DNA of 64,000 bases from an uncultured Lachnospiraceae bacterium (GTDB lineage Bacteria > Bacillota > Clostridia > Lachnospirales > Lachnospiraceae). Location of the stretch: contig URDN01000004.1 in NCBI GenBank assembly GCA_900546495.1, positions 1 through 64,000 of the forward strand. The letters run 5' to 3'. Both the position numbers and the translations under genes were made by a program. This document shows positions 32,523 to 42,856 of this stretch, one piece after another (position 1 is the stretch's first letter; each line of letters begins with the position of its first letter). The notes below the pieces were generated by a model, which ran no database searches, was not told the origin of the DNA, and saw nothing but the letters and a program-made list of their open reading frames with translations.

Positions 32523-33119
32523 ATGCAGATTTTATGGATTCGTCATGGTCAGACGCAGGGTAACGTTGAGCGGCGTTATGTCGGCAGAACGGATGAAGGG
32601 CTGACCGCAGATGCAAAAGAAAAATTAAAAATGCGAAAGCAGCAGGGGATTGGATTTGAAGCGGATCTGATTTATGTCAGTCCGATGATTCGCTGTCGGG
32701 ATACGGCGGATCTTTTGTTTCCGGAACAGAGAAAAGTGCCGTGGGACGGACTGCAGGAAACAGATTTCGGGGATTTTGAATATAAAAATTATGAAGAATT
32801 GAAGGATAATCCGTTGTATCAGGCCTGGATTGACAGCAATGGTCAGATGCTGATTCCAAACGGAGAGAGTGGCACGGATTTTCGCAAGCGATGCTGTGCG
32901 GCATATGAGAGATGCGTGGCAGAGGCGAGGGAAAAAGGTCTGGAGAAGATTGCAATTGTGTGCCATGGTGGTACAATTATGTCTGTTATGGAACGATACG
33001 GCGTGCCGAAGAAATCTTTTTATGAATGGCAGGCTGCCAATGGATGCGGGATTTTGACGGAAACGACAGAAGAAGGGGGAAACGGATATGGTATTCGGGA
33101 AATTAGTAAGTGGGAGTGA
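32523..33119 (+). CDS. Histidine phosphatase family protein
   Basis: A 198-residue phosphoglycerate-mutase-fold protein. The catalytic RHG motif is WIRHGQTQGN (residues 5-14); the second arginine and glutamate are in VSPMIRCRDTADLLF and QETDFGDFE; the second His is in VCHGGTIMSV. Such small proteins act as phosphatases, for example CobC-like alpha-ribazole phosphatases, but no cobalamin genes are nearby. AAGAGGAAC lies before the ATG. It overlaps the GNAT gene by 32 bp, so they form one unit. Confidence 0.9.
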   Translation: MQILWIRHGQTQGNVERRYVGRTDEGLTADAKEKLKMRKQQGIGFEADLIYVSPMIRCRDTADLLFPEQRKVPWDGLQETDFGDFEYKNYEELKDNPLYQAWIDSNGQMLIPNGESGTDFRKRCCAAYERCVAEAREKGLEKIAIVCHGGTIMSVMERYGVPKKSFYEWQAANGCGILTETTEEGGNGYGIREISKWE

Positions 33120-33546
33120 AAAAAATGAGCAGATGCAGCAGGTGACAGGCATCCGCAATGCGGTGTTAGGTCAGGAACTGAAGCTTTCAATAAAGGAAGA
33201 ACCAGATGCGTTTTGCATGTATGCGTTGGCGTATGAAGGAGAAACGGCAGTTGCAACCGGCGGGATTTCTTTCGATGGGGAATCCTATCAGATGAAGGAA
33301 GTGGCTGTGCTGCCGGAGTTTCGTAGAAAAAAATATGGTGATTTTATTGTGCGACTGTTGATCGATAAAGCAATGATGTCGGGAGCGCAGATGATTAAAG
33401 CAGATGTACTGCAGGAAGCGGTACCGCTTTTTGAGACAGTTGGATTCACCTCTTATGGCGAATTATATGAAAAAGATGGAAAGCAATGGCTTCCGATGCA
33501 GCTTCAGGCAGGAAGCATCCATAAGTGCTGCAATTGTGGGCACTAA
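33088..33546 (+). CDS. GNAT family N-acetyltransferase
   Basis: A 152-residue acetyltransferase fold. The acetyl-CoA loop is visible in KEVAVLPEFRRKKYGDFIVRLLI (V-A-V-x-P-x-x-R-x-x-x-Y-G), followed by IKADVLQEAVPLFETVGFTSYG. The C-terminus ends with a Cys/His cluster (HKCCNCGH) that could bind a metal. AAGGGGG with 8-nt spacing supports ATG 33088, which overlaps the preceding gene; the Met codon at 33133 has no ribosome site. Substrate unknown. Confidence 0.85.
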   Translation: MVFGKLVSGSEKNEQMQQVTGIRNAVLGQELKLSIKEEPDAFCMYALAYEGETAVATGGISFDGESYQMKEVAVLPEFRRKKYGDFIVRLLIDKAMMSGAQMIKADVLQEAVPLFETVGFTSYGELYEKDGKQWLPMQLQAGSIHKCCNCGH

Positions 33547-33601
33547 AAAGCACAAAAAATGTATTTTGGAGGGGATATAGAAAGCAGGTGCTCAGTCAGA
33601 A

Positions 33602-34954
33602 ATGACACAGAATGGAGATTTTTCAAAGGGAAGTATTATTAAAATTTTGATGCGTCTGGCGATTCCAATGACACTGGCGCAGCTGATGAATGTTCTTTAT
33701 AACGTGGTGGACCGTATGTTTATCGGGCGGATCGGCGGCGATTCCATGGATGCGCTGACGGGCGTTGGTGTGTGTCTGCCGATGATTACGATTGTGATCG
33801 CATTTGCAAATCTGGTGGGAATGGGCGGTGCGCCGCTTTTTTCCATTGAACGTGGACGGAAAAATGACAGAGAAGCAGAATATATTCTTGGAAACTGCGT
33901 GGTTCTGTTTTTGATTTTTGCGGTAGTGTTGACAGTGGCTGGATTGATTTTCAAGCGACCGTTGCTGATGCTTCTGGGAGCCAGTGAAGTGACGCTGCCT
34001 TATGCGGAACAGTACATCACGATTTATCTGCTTGGAACGATTTTTGTTATGTTTGGTCTGGGACTGAATAATTTTATCAATGCACAGGGTTTTGCAAAAA
34101 TCGGCATGTGCACAACCGTGATCGGTGCGGCTTTGAATATTGCGCTGGATCCGATTTTTATTTTTGTGTTGAATATGGGTGTGAGCGGGGCTGCGATCGC
34201 AACGGTAATTTCACAGGCGGCAGCCGCTGTGTGGACGGTGCATTTCCTGACCGGAAAAAAAGCGTTGATCCGGATTCGGAGACGTTCTATGCAGTTACAG
34301 GGCCAGCGCGTGAAGAAAATCATGGGACTTGGTCTGGCAGGATTTACCATGTCGGTCACAAACTCAACGGTACAGATGGTGTGTAACGCGACATTGCAGA
34401 CTCACGGTGGAGATGTGTATGTCGGTATTATGACGATCATCAATTCCGTGCGGGAGATTATTTCTCTGCCAGTGCAGGGATTTACCAGCGCCAGCCAGCC
34501 GGTGCTTGGATACAACTACGGTGCGAAGGAATATGGGCGTGTGAAAAAGACAATCCGTACCATGGCGGGAGTTACGATCGTGTATACACTGGCAGTCTGG
34601 GGGTTGGTTTCCACGATTCCGGGAGCTTTTATCCGGATGTTTGGCGGAAGTGGTGACACGCTGACGCTTGGAATTTCAGCGATGCATCTGTATTTCTTCG
34701 GATTTTTCTTTATGGCATTTCAATTTTGTGGACAGTCCACGTTTACGGCACTTGGAAAGGCAAGACATGCGATGTTTTTCTCTATTTTCAGAAAGATTAT
34801 TATCGTGGTGCCACTGACATTAATCCTGCCGCATTTGTTTGGATTGGGCGTGCATGGCGTGTTTATTGCGGAACCGATTTCCAATGCGATCGGTGGATTG
34901 GCATGCTTTATTACCATGATTGTGACCGTGTATCGCAAACTTGGCAGGGAATAA
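33602..34954 (+). CDS. MATE family exporter, MepA-like
   Basis: A 450-residue, 12-helix antiporter. It begins KGSIIKILMRLAIPMTLAQLMNVLYNVVDRMFIG, the MepA/NorM-type entry, and has SQPVLGYNYGAKEYGRV in the second half. It is probably the third gene of the unit with the histidine phosphatase and GNAT (55-bp gap). GC-richer codons than the neighbouring glycosidases. Substrate unknown. Confidence 0.92.
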   Translation: MTQNGDFSKGSIIKILMRLAIPMTLAQLMNVLYNVVDRMFIGRIGGDSMDALTGVGVCLPMITIVIAFANLVGMGGAPLFSIERGRKNDREAEYILGNCVVLFLIFAVVLTVAGLIFKRPLLMLLGASEVTLPYAEQYITIYLLGTIFVMFGLGLNNFINAQGFAKIGMCTTVIGAALNIALDPIFIFVLNMGVSGAAIATVISQAAAAVWTVHFLTGKKALIRIRRRSMQLQGQRVKKIMGLGLAGFTMSVTNSTVQMVCNATLQTHGGDVYVGIMTIINSVREIISLPVQGFTSASQPVLGYNYGAKEYGRVKKTIRTMAGVTIVYTLAVWGLVSTIPGAFIRMFGGSGDTLTLGISAMHLYFFGFFFMAFQFCGQSTFTALGKARHAMFFSIFRKIIIVVPLTLILPHLFGLGVHGVFIAEPISNAIGGLACFITMIVTVYRKLGRE

Positions 34955-34995
34955 AGTTGTTTTTGTGGATAAAACAGAGGTGTAATACATGGAGT

Positions 34996-35042
34996 CAGAA
35001 AAAGGATCCGATTTTCAGAAATGGAGATTGGATCTTTTTCTA
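34996..35042 (+). terminator. Terminator after MATE gene
   Basis: AAAAAGGATCC and GGATCTTTTT arms with one bulge and a T run. Confidence 0.65.
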
Positions 35043-35239
35043 TTTGTTCCGAATTGTATAAAAAGGTCTGCCCGGGCAAGTGAAAACGGCAAGCATTCAA
35101 TCCGGAAAGGGTATATAATGAAACACGTAAAGTAGTTCAGATATACAAAAAAATGTATTCCAAAGAAAAAATTCATTAAGAGGTGTTATGTGTGCAACTG
35201 TGAAAATGAGGAGGCATTGTTGTGACATAGAAAAAGAAC

Positions 35240-35274
35240 ATGTATGTTAAAATGGGGATTAGCATACATTTTTT
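35240..35274 (+). terminator. Intrinsic terminator-like hairpin in the GH101 upstream region
   Basis: An 11-bp stem with one T-G pair, an 8-base loop and six T. Confidence 0.7.
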
Positions 35275-35548
35275 ACCTTTAAAGAGCAGGCAACAATATG
35301 GTGCAGGCGAGAAAAAAAGAGTACTTAATGAAATTTGGTGAAACAGACAGAGCGAAAAAAAGAAGTTGAATATTTGAACTGTATATTGTGGCAAAGGTAG
35401 GACGGTTGTACCTGCGGAATTGATAAAAGACATTACTTATGTTAAGGATCGGGGAACATGAAACAGATGAGGAGAAAACAGATACATCTGTCTGTCCATT
35501 GCCAGTGAAGAAGGATCTTCTTTTCCATTTTTAATGATTATATATAGT

Positions 35549-35579
35549 AAAATTCCCATGCCGAAGGTGTGGGAATTTT
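35549..35579 (+). terminator. Second terminator-like hairpin upstream of GH101
   Basis: A 14-bp stem including wobble pairs with a GAA loop; the stem's own A/T end doubles as a T tail on either strand. Confidence 0.6.
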
Positions 35580-35670
35580 GCTCTCTATATAAATATAAAA
35601 GGATGTGAAACAAGTTTATTACATTCGGTAACAAAGGCAACTATGGGGATCATGCAGGAGGAGAAAAAGT

Positions 35671-38600
35671 ATGAGGAAAAAAATTGTAGTCCGGATGCTT
35701 TGCCTTGCAATGGCGGCATCAATGATCGGAACAATGGTTCCAACAAGTCTGTATCCGGTTACAGCAAAAGCAGCAGAGGCTAATCAGGACATGGAAGCAT
35801 CTGATCAGAATGAGGAGGATCAGATTGCAGTTCAGGCGGAGCTGGAAGATGGTGTCAATGATGAATGGACACTGGAGAATAAAGTTGGGGATGATGCAGT
35901 TTGTGCAGTAGAGGACGAATGGCTGCATTTGAAATCAGGTGTCGGAAATGGAAATAACCCGGGTTCAAATCCGGCAATGTTTGTTAATCCAACCACATTT
36001 GATTTTTCCAAAGATGGATATTTTGATTTTACAATCAAAACAGACGCAACGGAAGCTACAAACAACCGTTTTGGTGTATATCTTGGATACAATACCGATT
36101 CTGTTGGTATGATGATCGGCTTTGATGCAGGCGGATGGTTCTGGCAGAAATACGGTGCAAGTGGAAGTCCGTGGTATGAAGGTGGCAGAATTGCATCACC
36201 AACCAGTGGTGAGGAAGTAAATGTACACATCGAGTGGACTGCAGCTAAAAAAGTAACAGTTAAGATTGGTGATACAGTTGCATTCCAGAATGAAGACTTC
36301 AGTGAAATCGGTAGTCTGGGCAATAAAATCGCATTCAAATGCGGAAGCTACGGCGGAAATGCGACAGATGTATTTGTAAAGAATATTCACTATACCGGAC
36401 AGAAGACAGTGGATCAGATCAAGACTTTTGCAGTAAGTGGTAAAGTTGTAGATGCAGAAGGTAAACCGATTGCCAATGCAACAGTTGCAGTTGGAAAACA
36501 GAGCATAAAAACAAACGAGGACGGCGTTTACAGCATTAACGTAAAACCGGGTCAGTATCAGCTTAGCGTAATCCGTGATGGATATGTAGGTACAACACAG
36601 GAGGTTACTGTAGGTGAGCAGGATGTGAATGTTGAAAATATCGTTCTGACACAGGAAGCTCAGCTTGAGACAGAGACACTTTCCACAGAAGATATGGATG
36701 TTGTTGTATCCAAGACATTCCCAAGTGTTGTCAGATATGACATGAAAAAAGGTGATCTGGCTGGCAAAGTGTTCTATGGACAGAGCGAGAAGATCAATAC
36801 AGTAACAATCAACGGAACAGCTGTAAAGCTGGATGATGCTGATGTAAAAGCTACTTTTGACGGTGCAAAAGCTACTTATGTAATGACAGTCAAAGGTGAC
36901 AAAATTGATGCAGTGATCACATCTGAACTTGTTGCCAAAGGCAATACACTGGAATTTAACATTACAGATATCAAGAATAATCTGGAGGATACAGTAGATG
37001 GAAATCCAATCCAGACAATCGAGATTCCAAACCAGAGTCTTGTTTCTGTAAGAAGTTCACAGAATGGTGCTAACTTCAAAGGTGCTTCTATGTCTTCTAA
37101 TACCAAGATCAGTGGTGACTATTATCTGGAGATTAAAGACAATACAACACACAACAGAGATTATGCATATGGATTTGTATCCAATGATGAGATGAGTGCC
37201 GGATTATGGAGTAATTCCGAGCATGATGGATACACAGCATCAACAACTGTATCCGGAGGATCTCATAATACCCGTGTACAGGCAACCACACAGAAAAAAC
37301 AGGATTATGTATCTCTGGGACTGAGCAGTTGTGCATGGTATTATCATCGTGTAGTAACAGATTCTCACAACAGATCTTATATGGTAAAAGAGACAGAAAT
37401 GCCTCGTACAAAAGTAATTATAGCAGGTGATATGAATGAGGATGCAAAGATTGACTGGCAGGATGGTGCAGTAGCATACCGTTCTATCATGAACAACCCA
37501 TATAAGAGTGAAGAAGTTCCGGAGCTGGTAGCATACCGTATCGCCATGAACTTTGGTGGACAGGCACAGAACCCGTTCCTGACAACTCTTGATAATGTAA
37601 AGAAAGTAGCATTACATACAGATGGCCTTGGACAGTCCGTACTGTTAAAAGGTTATGCAAATGAAGGTCACGATTCCGCACATCCGGATTATGCAGATAT
37701 CGGTAAACGAATCGGTGGCGCAGCAGACATGAATACTCTGATGACAGAAGGTGCTAAATACGGTGCAAGATTCGGTATCCATGTAAATGCCGGCGAGATG
37801 TATCCGGAAGCAAAAGCGTTCAAAGATGACAATGTTCGTCGTGACACAGCAGGTAACCTCCGCTATGGATGGAACTGGCTGGATCAGGCAGTTGGTCTTG
37901 ACAGTATCTATGATATGGCAACAGGTGAGCGTGAAGGACGTTTTGATGACCTTGAGAAACTGGTAGGAACAAACCTTGATTTCGTATATGTAGATATCTG
38001 GGGAAATAATACCGGAAGTAATGATGATGACTCCTGGCAGACACGTAAACTGTCAAAAGAGATCAACAGCAATGGATGGCGTATGGCAAATGAGTGGGGT
38101 GTAGCAAACGAGTATGATGCAACATTCCAGCACTGGGCAGCTGACTTAACTTATGGTGGAGCAAACCAGAAAGGTCAGAACAGTGAGGTTATGCGTTTCC
38201 TTCGTAACCATCAGAAAGACTCCTGGGTTGCTGATTATCCTTCTTACGGCGGAGCTGCAATGATGCCTCTGCTTGGCGGTTACAACATGAAAGATTTCGA
38301 GGGATGGCAGGGTCGTAACGACTACGATACATATATCACAAACCTGTTCACACATGATGTAACAACCAAATTTATCCAGCATTACAAAGTAATCAAATGG
38401 GTAGATGGAGATCCGGTAAATGCAGGCGGAGCTACAAACTGGACACCGGATATGGAAATCACATTGAAAGATGATGATGGAAATAAACTGGTACTGAAAA
38501 GAGGTTCTAATAATCCATCTGATGCTGCCTACAGAGAGAGAACCATGACATTAAACGGAAAAGTTGTTGCACAGGGTGCACCTTCTGCTGGTGATCGTCG

Positions 38601-41600
38601 TGATTCTGATATTCAGGCAGGTAACAAACGTGGTACAGAGAGCTATCTGATTCCGTGGAACTGGGATGCTGAGACTGGTGAGAAAGTAGCATCTGCTGAT
38701 GAGAAGATGTATCACTGGAATACACAGGGCGGCACAACGACATGGGATGTTCCGGACAGCTGGGCTGGATTGAAAAATGTTAAAGTATATCGTCTGACCG
38801 ATGAAGGTAAGACAGATGAGCAGACTGTTGATATCGTAAATGGACAGTTGACACTTACAGCAGAAGCTGAGGTACCTTATGTTGTATGCAAAGGTGAGAA
38901 AGGCAATATCGCTGTAACATGGAGCCAGGGAATGCATATCGTAGATGCCGGATTTAACGGTGGAGCAGCTTCTCTTGCTACAAACTGGGCAAAAGTTGGT
39001 GATGGAACAGCTGAGATCGCTAAGAGTCAGTACAGCAATCCGATGCTGAAACTGAGCGGTGATGTAGCTATGACACAGGAACTGACAGATCTGAAACCGG
39101 GTCAGCAGTATGCAGTACTCGTAGGTGTGGACAACAGAAGTGACAGCAAAGCATCTATGACCGTAAAATGCGGAGATGAAGTCCTGGGAACAAATTATAC
39201 AGAGCGTTCTATCGCAAAGAACTTTGTAAAAGCATATACACACAGTAATTCCAGTGCAACCGTAGACGGAAACAGTTATTTCCAGAATATGTATGTATAC
39301 TTTACTGCTCCGGAAAGCGGAAAAGTAACTCTGACACTTGCAAAAGCAGCTGGTGAGGGAGAGGCTTACTTTGATGATGTTCGTATCGTAGAAAATGATG
39401 CACAGAATATCACAAGAGACAAAGACGGCAATATCGTGAAATTCGAGCAAGATTTCGAAAATAACGTACAGGGAATTTACCCATTCGTTATCAGCGGAAT
39501 TGAAGGCGTAGAAGATAACAGAATCCATCTGTCTGAGCTTCATGGACCATATACCCAGGCAGGCTGGGATGTTAAGAAGATGGATGACGTTCTGGATGGA
39601 AACTGGTCAGTTAAGATCAATGGCCTGACACAGAGACAGACTCTTGCATATCAGACAATTCCTCAGAACTTCCGTTTTGAGCCAGGTGTAAAATATCGTG
39701 TAAGCTTTGATTACCAGGCAGGAAGTGATGGAACATACGGCGTTGTAGTAGGCAGTGGCGAGTTCTCAGAAGCAACAGAAGTTGATACACTGAACAAACA
39801 CATGGGCAAAAACAAAGACGGACATTATATCTGTGAGATCACAGGTGACCTTTCCGGACAGACATGGTTTGGTATTTACTCAACAGATAAAGCACCGGAT
39901 CTGCAGGGATCTCAGGGAAGTGCACAGAACTTCGGCGGATATAAAGAGCTTGTTCTTGATAACCTTGTAATTGAGCGTGTAGATGAGAAAATTACAGCAA
40001 AATCCTTAAAGAAACTGGTTACAAAAGCAACAGGTCTTGATGAAGAAAAATATAATGCAGCTGATTGGAAGACACTGACAGAAGCAATTGACGATGCAAA
40101 TGTTGCATTAAACAGAGACAACACTTCTTCCGAAGAAATTGAAGCATGCTATCGTCATTTGAATGCAGTATTAGAGTATCTGTCAACTCGTGAGGTTTCT
40201 GCAAATGCAGGTGAAGAATTGGACATTCCGGTTGCAGGCGTGAAAGTAACAGCAGGAAGTCAGGACAATGGTACACACTATGGTTCTAACTTCGGTAACC
40301 CGGCATATGCAATTGATGGTGATACCAATACACACTGGATGACAAACTTTGATGAATATAGTTCCGCAATCAAAAACAGAAAAGGCTGGATTGATTTCGA
40401 ATTCCCGGAGGCACATACGGTAGACGGACTTCGTTATTTACCGGGACCGAATATGGGCGGATACCTTACAACAATCACAAAATTCGAAATTTCTGTAAAA
40501 ACAGCTGGTTCTGATGAGTATCAGTTAGTTCAGGAAGGAAGCTGGGAGAACTCCTCCGGATGGAAGACCACAGAGTTTGAGCCGGTAGAGAATGTAACAA
40601 ACGTAAGATTACTTGCAACAGAAGCAAAATCTACTAACTGGTGGGCAGTTGCATCTGAGATCCGCGTTATGAGTAAAGTAGAAAACGGAAATACCGGTGG
40701 TGGTGATGAAGACACAATCAATAAATCCAGTCTGGAAACACAGATTGCAACCGCAAACAAACTTCTCTCCAAAGAGAAACAGTATTCTGCAAAATCCTGG
40801 AAGACATTTGCAGCAAAACTGAAAGCAGCAGAAGATGTTATGGCGAATGCCGATGCGACTCAGTATGATGTAAAACTGGCACTTGCAAATCTGACAGATG
40901 CTATGAGCGGATTACAGAAGAAAGACGGCTTGTCAGATGTGAAAAATGAGGATGGTAACTGGTATTACTACAAGAATGGCAAGATCGCAACTGATGTAAC
41001 AACCGTAGCAAAGAACGTAAATGGCTGGTTCTATGTAAAAGACGGTAAAGTTGATTTCAAAGCAAATACCGTAGCAAAGAATGAAAACGGCTGGTGGAAG
41101 ATCACAGACGGCAGAGTTGATTTCAAAGCAAACACCGTAGCAAAGAATGAAAACGGCTGGTGGTACATCCGTGGCGGTAAAGTAGACTTCGGCTACACAG
41201 GAATTGCCAAGAACGAAAATGGCTGGTGGCGTATTGTTAACGGTAAAGTTGATTTCAACTGCAACAGTGTTGAGAAAAACGAGAACGGCTGGTGGTACAT
41301 CCGCGGCGGTAAAGTAGACTTTGGTTACACTGGAGTTGCAAAAAACAAAAACGGCTGGTGGAGAATCGTCAATGGTAAAGTTGATTTCAATTGCAACAGC
41401 ATTGAGAAAAACGAAAACGGCTGGTGGTATATCCGCAATGGTAAAGTAGACTTCTCCTACACAGGTGTAGCAAAGAACCAGAACGGCTGGTGGAGAGTTG
41501 AAAACGGTAAAGTAAACTTCAACTATAACGGAATCGCTAAAAATGAAAATGGCTGGTGGTACATCCGTAATGGTAAAGTAGACTTCTCTTACAATGGCGG

Positions 41601-41637
41601 AACATACAACGTTGTTAACGGTAAAGTTCAGAAATAA
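35671..41637 (+). CDS. Secreted endo-alpha-N-acetylgalactosaminidase (GH101)
   Basis: A 1988-residue enzyme that releases the Gal-beta-1,3-GalNAc core-1 disaccharide from O-glycosylated mucins. Signal peptide ~1-33. A lectin-like beta-sandwich (~52-245), a carboxypeptidase-regulatory-like beta domain (~253-330), then the GH101 core. Nucleophile D775 lies in FVYVDIWGNN and acid/base E808 in RMANEWG; the 33-residue spacing equals that reported for the Bifidobacterium enzyme. Then come carbohydrate-binding sandwich domains, a FIVAR helix pair (~1441-1504), an F5/8-type (CBM32-like) domain (~1520-1668), a second FIVAR (~1683-1750) and nine NGWW repeats. No LPxTG, so the repeats are the likely surface anchor. 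Confidence 0.95.
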   Translation: MRKKIVVRMLCLAMAASMIGTMVPTSLYPVTAKAAEANQDMEASDQNEEDQIAVQAELEDGVNDEWTLENKVGDDAVCAVEDEWLHLKSGVGNGNNPGSNPAMFVNPTTFDFSKDGYFDFTIKTDATEATNNRFGVYLGYNTDSVGMMIGFDAGGWFWQKYGASGSPWYEGGRIASPTSGEEVNVHIEWTAAKKVTVKIGDTVAFQNEDFSEIGSLGNKIAFKCGSYGGNATDVFVKNIHYTGQKTVDQIKTFAVSGKVVDAEGKPIANATVAVGKQSIKTNEDGVYSINVKPGQYQLSVIRDGYVGTTQEVTVGEQDVNVENIVLTQEAQLETETLSTEDMDVVVSKTFPSVVRYDMKKGDLAGKVFYGQSEKINTVTINGTAVKLDDADVKATFDGAKATYVMTVKGDKIDAVITSELVAKGNTLEFNITDIKNNLEDTVDGNPIQTIEIPNQSLVSVRSSQNGANFKGASMSSNTKISGDYYLEIKDNTTHNRDYAYGFVSNDEMSAGLWSNSEHDGYTASTTVSGGSHNTRVQATTQKKQDYVSLGLSSCAWYYHRVVTDSHNRSYMVKETEMPRTKVIIAGDMNEDAKIDWQDGAVAYRSIMNNPYKSEEVPELVAYRIAMNFGGQAQNPFLTTLDNVKKVALHTDGLGQSVLLKGYANEGHDSAHPDYADIGKRIGGAADMNTLMTEGAKYGARFGIHVNAGEMYPEAKAFKDDNVRRDTAGNLRYGWNWLDQAVGLDSIYDMATGEREGRFDDLEKLVGTNLDFVYVDIWGNNTGSNDDDSWQTRKLSKEINSNGWRMANEWGVANEYDATFQHWAADLTYGGANQKGQNSEVMRFLRNHQKDSWVADYPSYGGAAMMPLLGGYNMKDFEGWQGRNDYDTYITNLFTHDVTTKFIQHYKVIKWVDGDPVNAGGATNWTPDMEITLKDDDGNKLVLKRGSNNPSDAAYRERTMTLNGKVVAQGAPSAGDRRDSDIQAGNKRGTESYLIPWNWDAETGEKVASADEKMYHWNTQGGTTTWDVPDSWAGLKNVKVYRLTDEGKTDEQTVDIVNGQLTLTAEAEVPYVVCKGEKGNIAVTWSQGMHIVDAGFNGGAASLATNWAKVGDGTAEIAKSQYSNPMLKLSGDVAMTQELTDLKPGQQYAVLVGVDNRSDSKASMTVKCGDEVLGTNYTERSIAKNFVKAYTHSNSSATVDGNSYFQNMYVYFTAPESGKVTLTLAKAAGEGEAYFDDVRIVENDAQNITRDKDGNIVKFEQDFENNVQGIYPFVISGIEGVEDNRIHLSELHGPYTQAGWDVKKMDDVLDGNWSVKINGLTQRQTLAYQTIPQNFRFEPGVKYRVSFDYQAGSDGTYGVVVGSGEFSEATEVDTLNKHMGKNKDGHYICEITGDLSGQTWFGIYSTDKAPDLQGSQGSAQNFGGYKELVLDNLVIERVDEKITAKSLKKLVTKATGLDEEKYNAADWKTLTEAIDDANVALNRDNTSSEEIEACYRHLNAVLEYLSTREVSANAGEELDIPVAGVKVTAGSQDNGTHYGSNFGNPAYAIDGDTNTHWMTNFDEYSSAIKNRKGWIDFEFPEAHTVDGLRYLPGPNMGGYLTTITKFEISVKTAGSDEYQLVQEGSWENSSGWKTTEFEPVENVTNVRLLATEAKSTNWWAVASEIRVMSKVENGNTGGGDEDTINKSSLETQIATANKLLSKEKQYSAKSWKTFAAKLKAAEDVMANADATQYDVKLALANLTDAMSGLQKKDGLSDVKNEDGNWYYYKNGKIATDVTTVAKNVNGWFYVKDGKVDFKANTVAKNENGWWKITDGRVDFKANTVAKNENGWWYIRGGKVDFGYTGIAKNENGWWRIVNGKVDFNCNSVEKNENGWWYIRGGKVDFGYTGVAKNKNGWWRIVNGKVDFNCNSIEKNENGWWYIRNGKVDFSYTGVAKNQNGWWRVENGKVNFNYNGIAKNENGWWYIRNGKVDFSYNGGTYNVVNGKVQK

Positions 41638-41677
41638 TAACTTCTGAAGCGGTTTGTAATAACGGAAAGTGAAGAAA

Positions 41678-41728
41678 TGGGGCGCTGTAACGCAGGTAAA
41701 ATATCTGCGGAGCAGCGCTCCGATTTTT
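41678..41728 (+). terminator. Terminator after GH101
   Basis: GGGGCGCTG / CAGCGCTCC with inner CGCAG / CTGCG and five T; the T run merges with repeat R8. Confidence 0.85.
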
Positions 41729-41908
41729 ATCTCAGTCGAGAAGACTCCCACTTCTGCAAGTGGTGAGTAATAACAAGTCTTTCTCAGTGGGAGTACAATC
41801 TCCGACTGAGATAAACGCTCCGCGAGGATGTGCAGTGATTCTGAGAAGAATATGTCAGCTTACGCTGACCAGAATCACGCACCAAGTCTCACGTGCGTTC
41901 GACTTGAA
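41725..41908 (+). repeat. Family 1 hairpin repeat, full copy R8
   Basis: 184 bp, nearly identical to R1 and R11. It lies between the GH101 terminator and the PrsA-like gene. Confidence 0.92.
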
Positions 41909-42031
41909 GTTCCGAATTATGTAAAAAGAGACGGTAAGAAAGTTGAAAACACCAAGTTTTTAAGGAGTGAAAAGGATATAATAAGGTTAAAAACGCTATG
42001 AAAGTGGTAGCAAAAAACAGGGGTATTTCAT

Positions 42032-42778
42032 ATGAAAAAAGGAAAGAAAAAGCAATGGCTGATCGTACTGGTTCTGACAGTAGCAGTGATTACTATAACC
42101 TGTGTCGGAGGTTGGAAACATGCACAGAAGACGGCATTTTCATTGACAATTAACGGGACTCAGATCAGTAAAGAAGAGTACATTCAATGCATGAATCTGG
42201 TGCAGTACAACACGATGGTAACCCTTCGTTCGGAGAAGCATGATGTTTCAGAAGATGAACTTTGGACGACGACTTATAAAAATGGAAAAACCGGATATGA
42301 ATATCTGGCGCAGCAGACAGTTGAACAGTTGAAATATATGCATGCAGTATATGATATCGCAAAAGACAAAGGCTATATTAAAGATGCGACCTATGAGGGG
42401 ATGCTGAACCGTATGGAGCAGGAAAATCAGTCACGAAGTGAGAAAATCGAAAAAGGTGAGACTGTCTATGGATTGAAAGAATATTCCACAGAAATGTATC
42501 AGGATTATGAACTGAATTATCTTCAGGAAACATATATGAATGATAAATCAAATGAAGATATGAATTTTACCGAGGAGGAAATTCAGAAACATTATGATAA
42601 TGATGACTGGTTTGTCGGAGAAGAAGCCAGAGAGGTGGATCTGTCAGAAGCGCGTGCAGCAGTCATTGATGAATTGCGTCGTGCAAAATATGAGGAAATG
42701 ACAGAAGAAAAAGCAAAGGTTGCTGAAGTGGACGGAGATATGGATGCTTTATCTCAGTTTACTTTGAAACAACTGTAA
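42032..42778 (+). CDS. Membrane-anchored SurA/PrsA-like protein (foldase N-domain type)
   Basis: A 248-residue protein with an N-terminal membrane segment (~residues 9-26, WLIVLVLTVAVITITCVGG) and an extracytoplasmic part. NGTQISKEEYIQCMNLVQ resembles the start of SurA/PrsA N-domains, and the C-terminal LSEARAAVIDELRRAKYEEM the closing helix; the parvulin isomerase domain itself is missing. It may help fold exported proteins; sitting between two giant secreted enzymes supports this, but it is inference. No lipobox at the expected place. The start has weak ribosome site GGGGT. Confidence 0.6.
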   Translation: MKKGKKKQWLIVLVLTVAVITITCVGGWKHAQKTAFSLTINGTQISKEEYIQCMNLVQYNTMVTLRSEKHDVSEDELWTTTYKNGKTGYEYLAQQTVEQLKYMHAVYDIAKDKGYIKDATYEGMLNRMEQENQSRSEKIEKGETVYGLKEYSTEMYQDYELNYLQETYMNDKSNEDMNFTEEEIQKHYDNDDWFVGEEAREVDLSEARAAVIDELRRAKYEEMTEEKAKVAEVDGDMDALSQFTLKQL

Positions 42779-42856
42779 TCAATTGGACTATGGGGAATTT
42801 GGTATAAAAAAATTATATCCGGTGATTACAGTCATACAATTAGGAGGAGAAGAAAC

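Larger units (their letters stand above)
35043..35670 (+). other. Leader/intergenic region upstream of the GH101 gene
   Basis: About 630 bp with no supported gene. It holds a hairpin with a T tail at 35240-35274 (ATGTATGTTAA / TTAGCATACAT) and another at 35549-35579 (AAAATTCCCATGCC / GGTGTGGGAATTTT). Either could end transcripts from the left or act as an attenuator. AGGAGGAG at about 35657 is the GH101 ribosome site. Confidence 0.5.

Noticed and set aside
35955..35985. GGGTTCAAATCC-like tRNA T-loop sequence
   Set aside because: It lies within the GH101 coding frame and no acceptor stem or anticodon arm can be formed around it.
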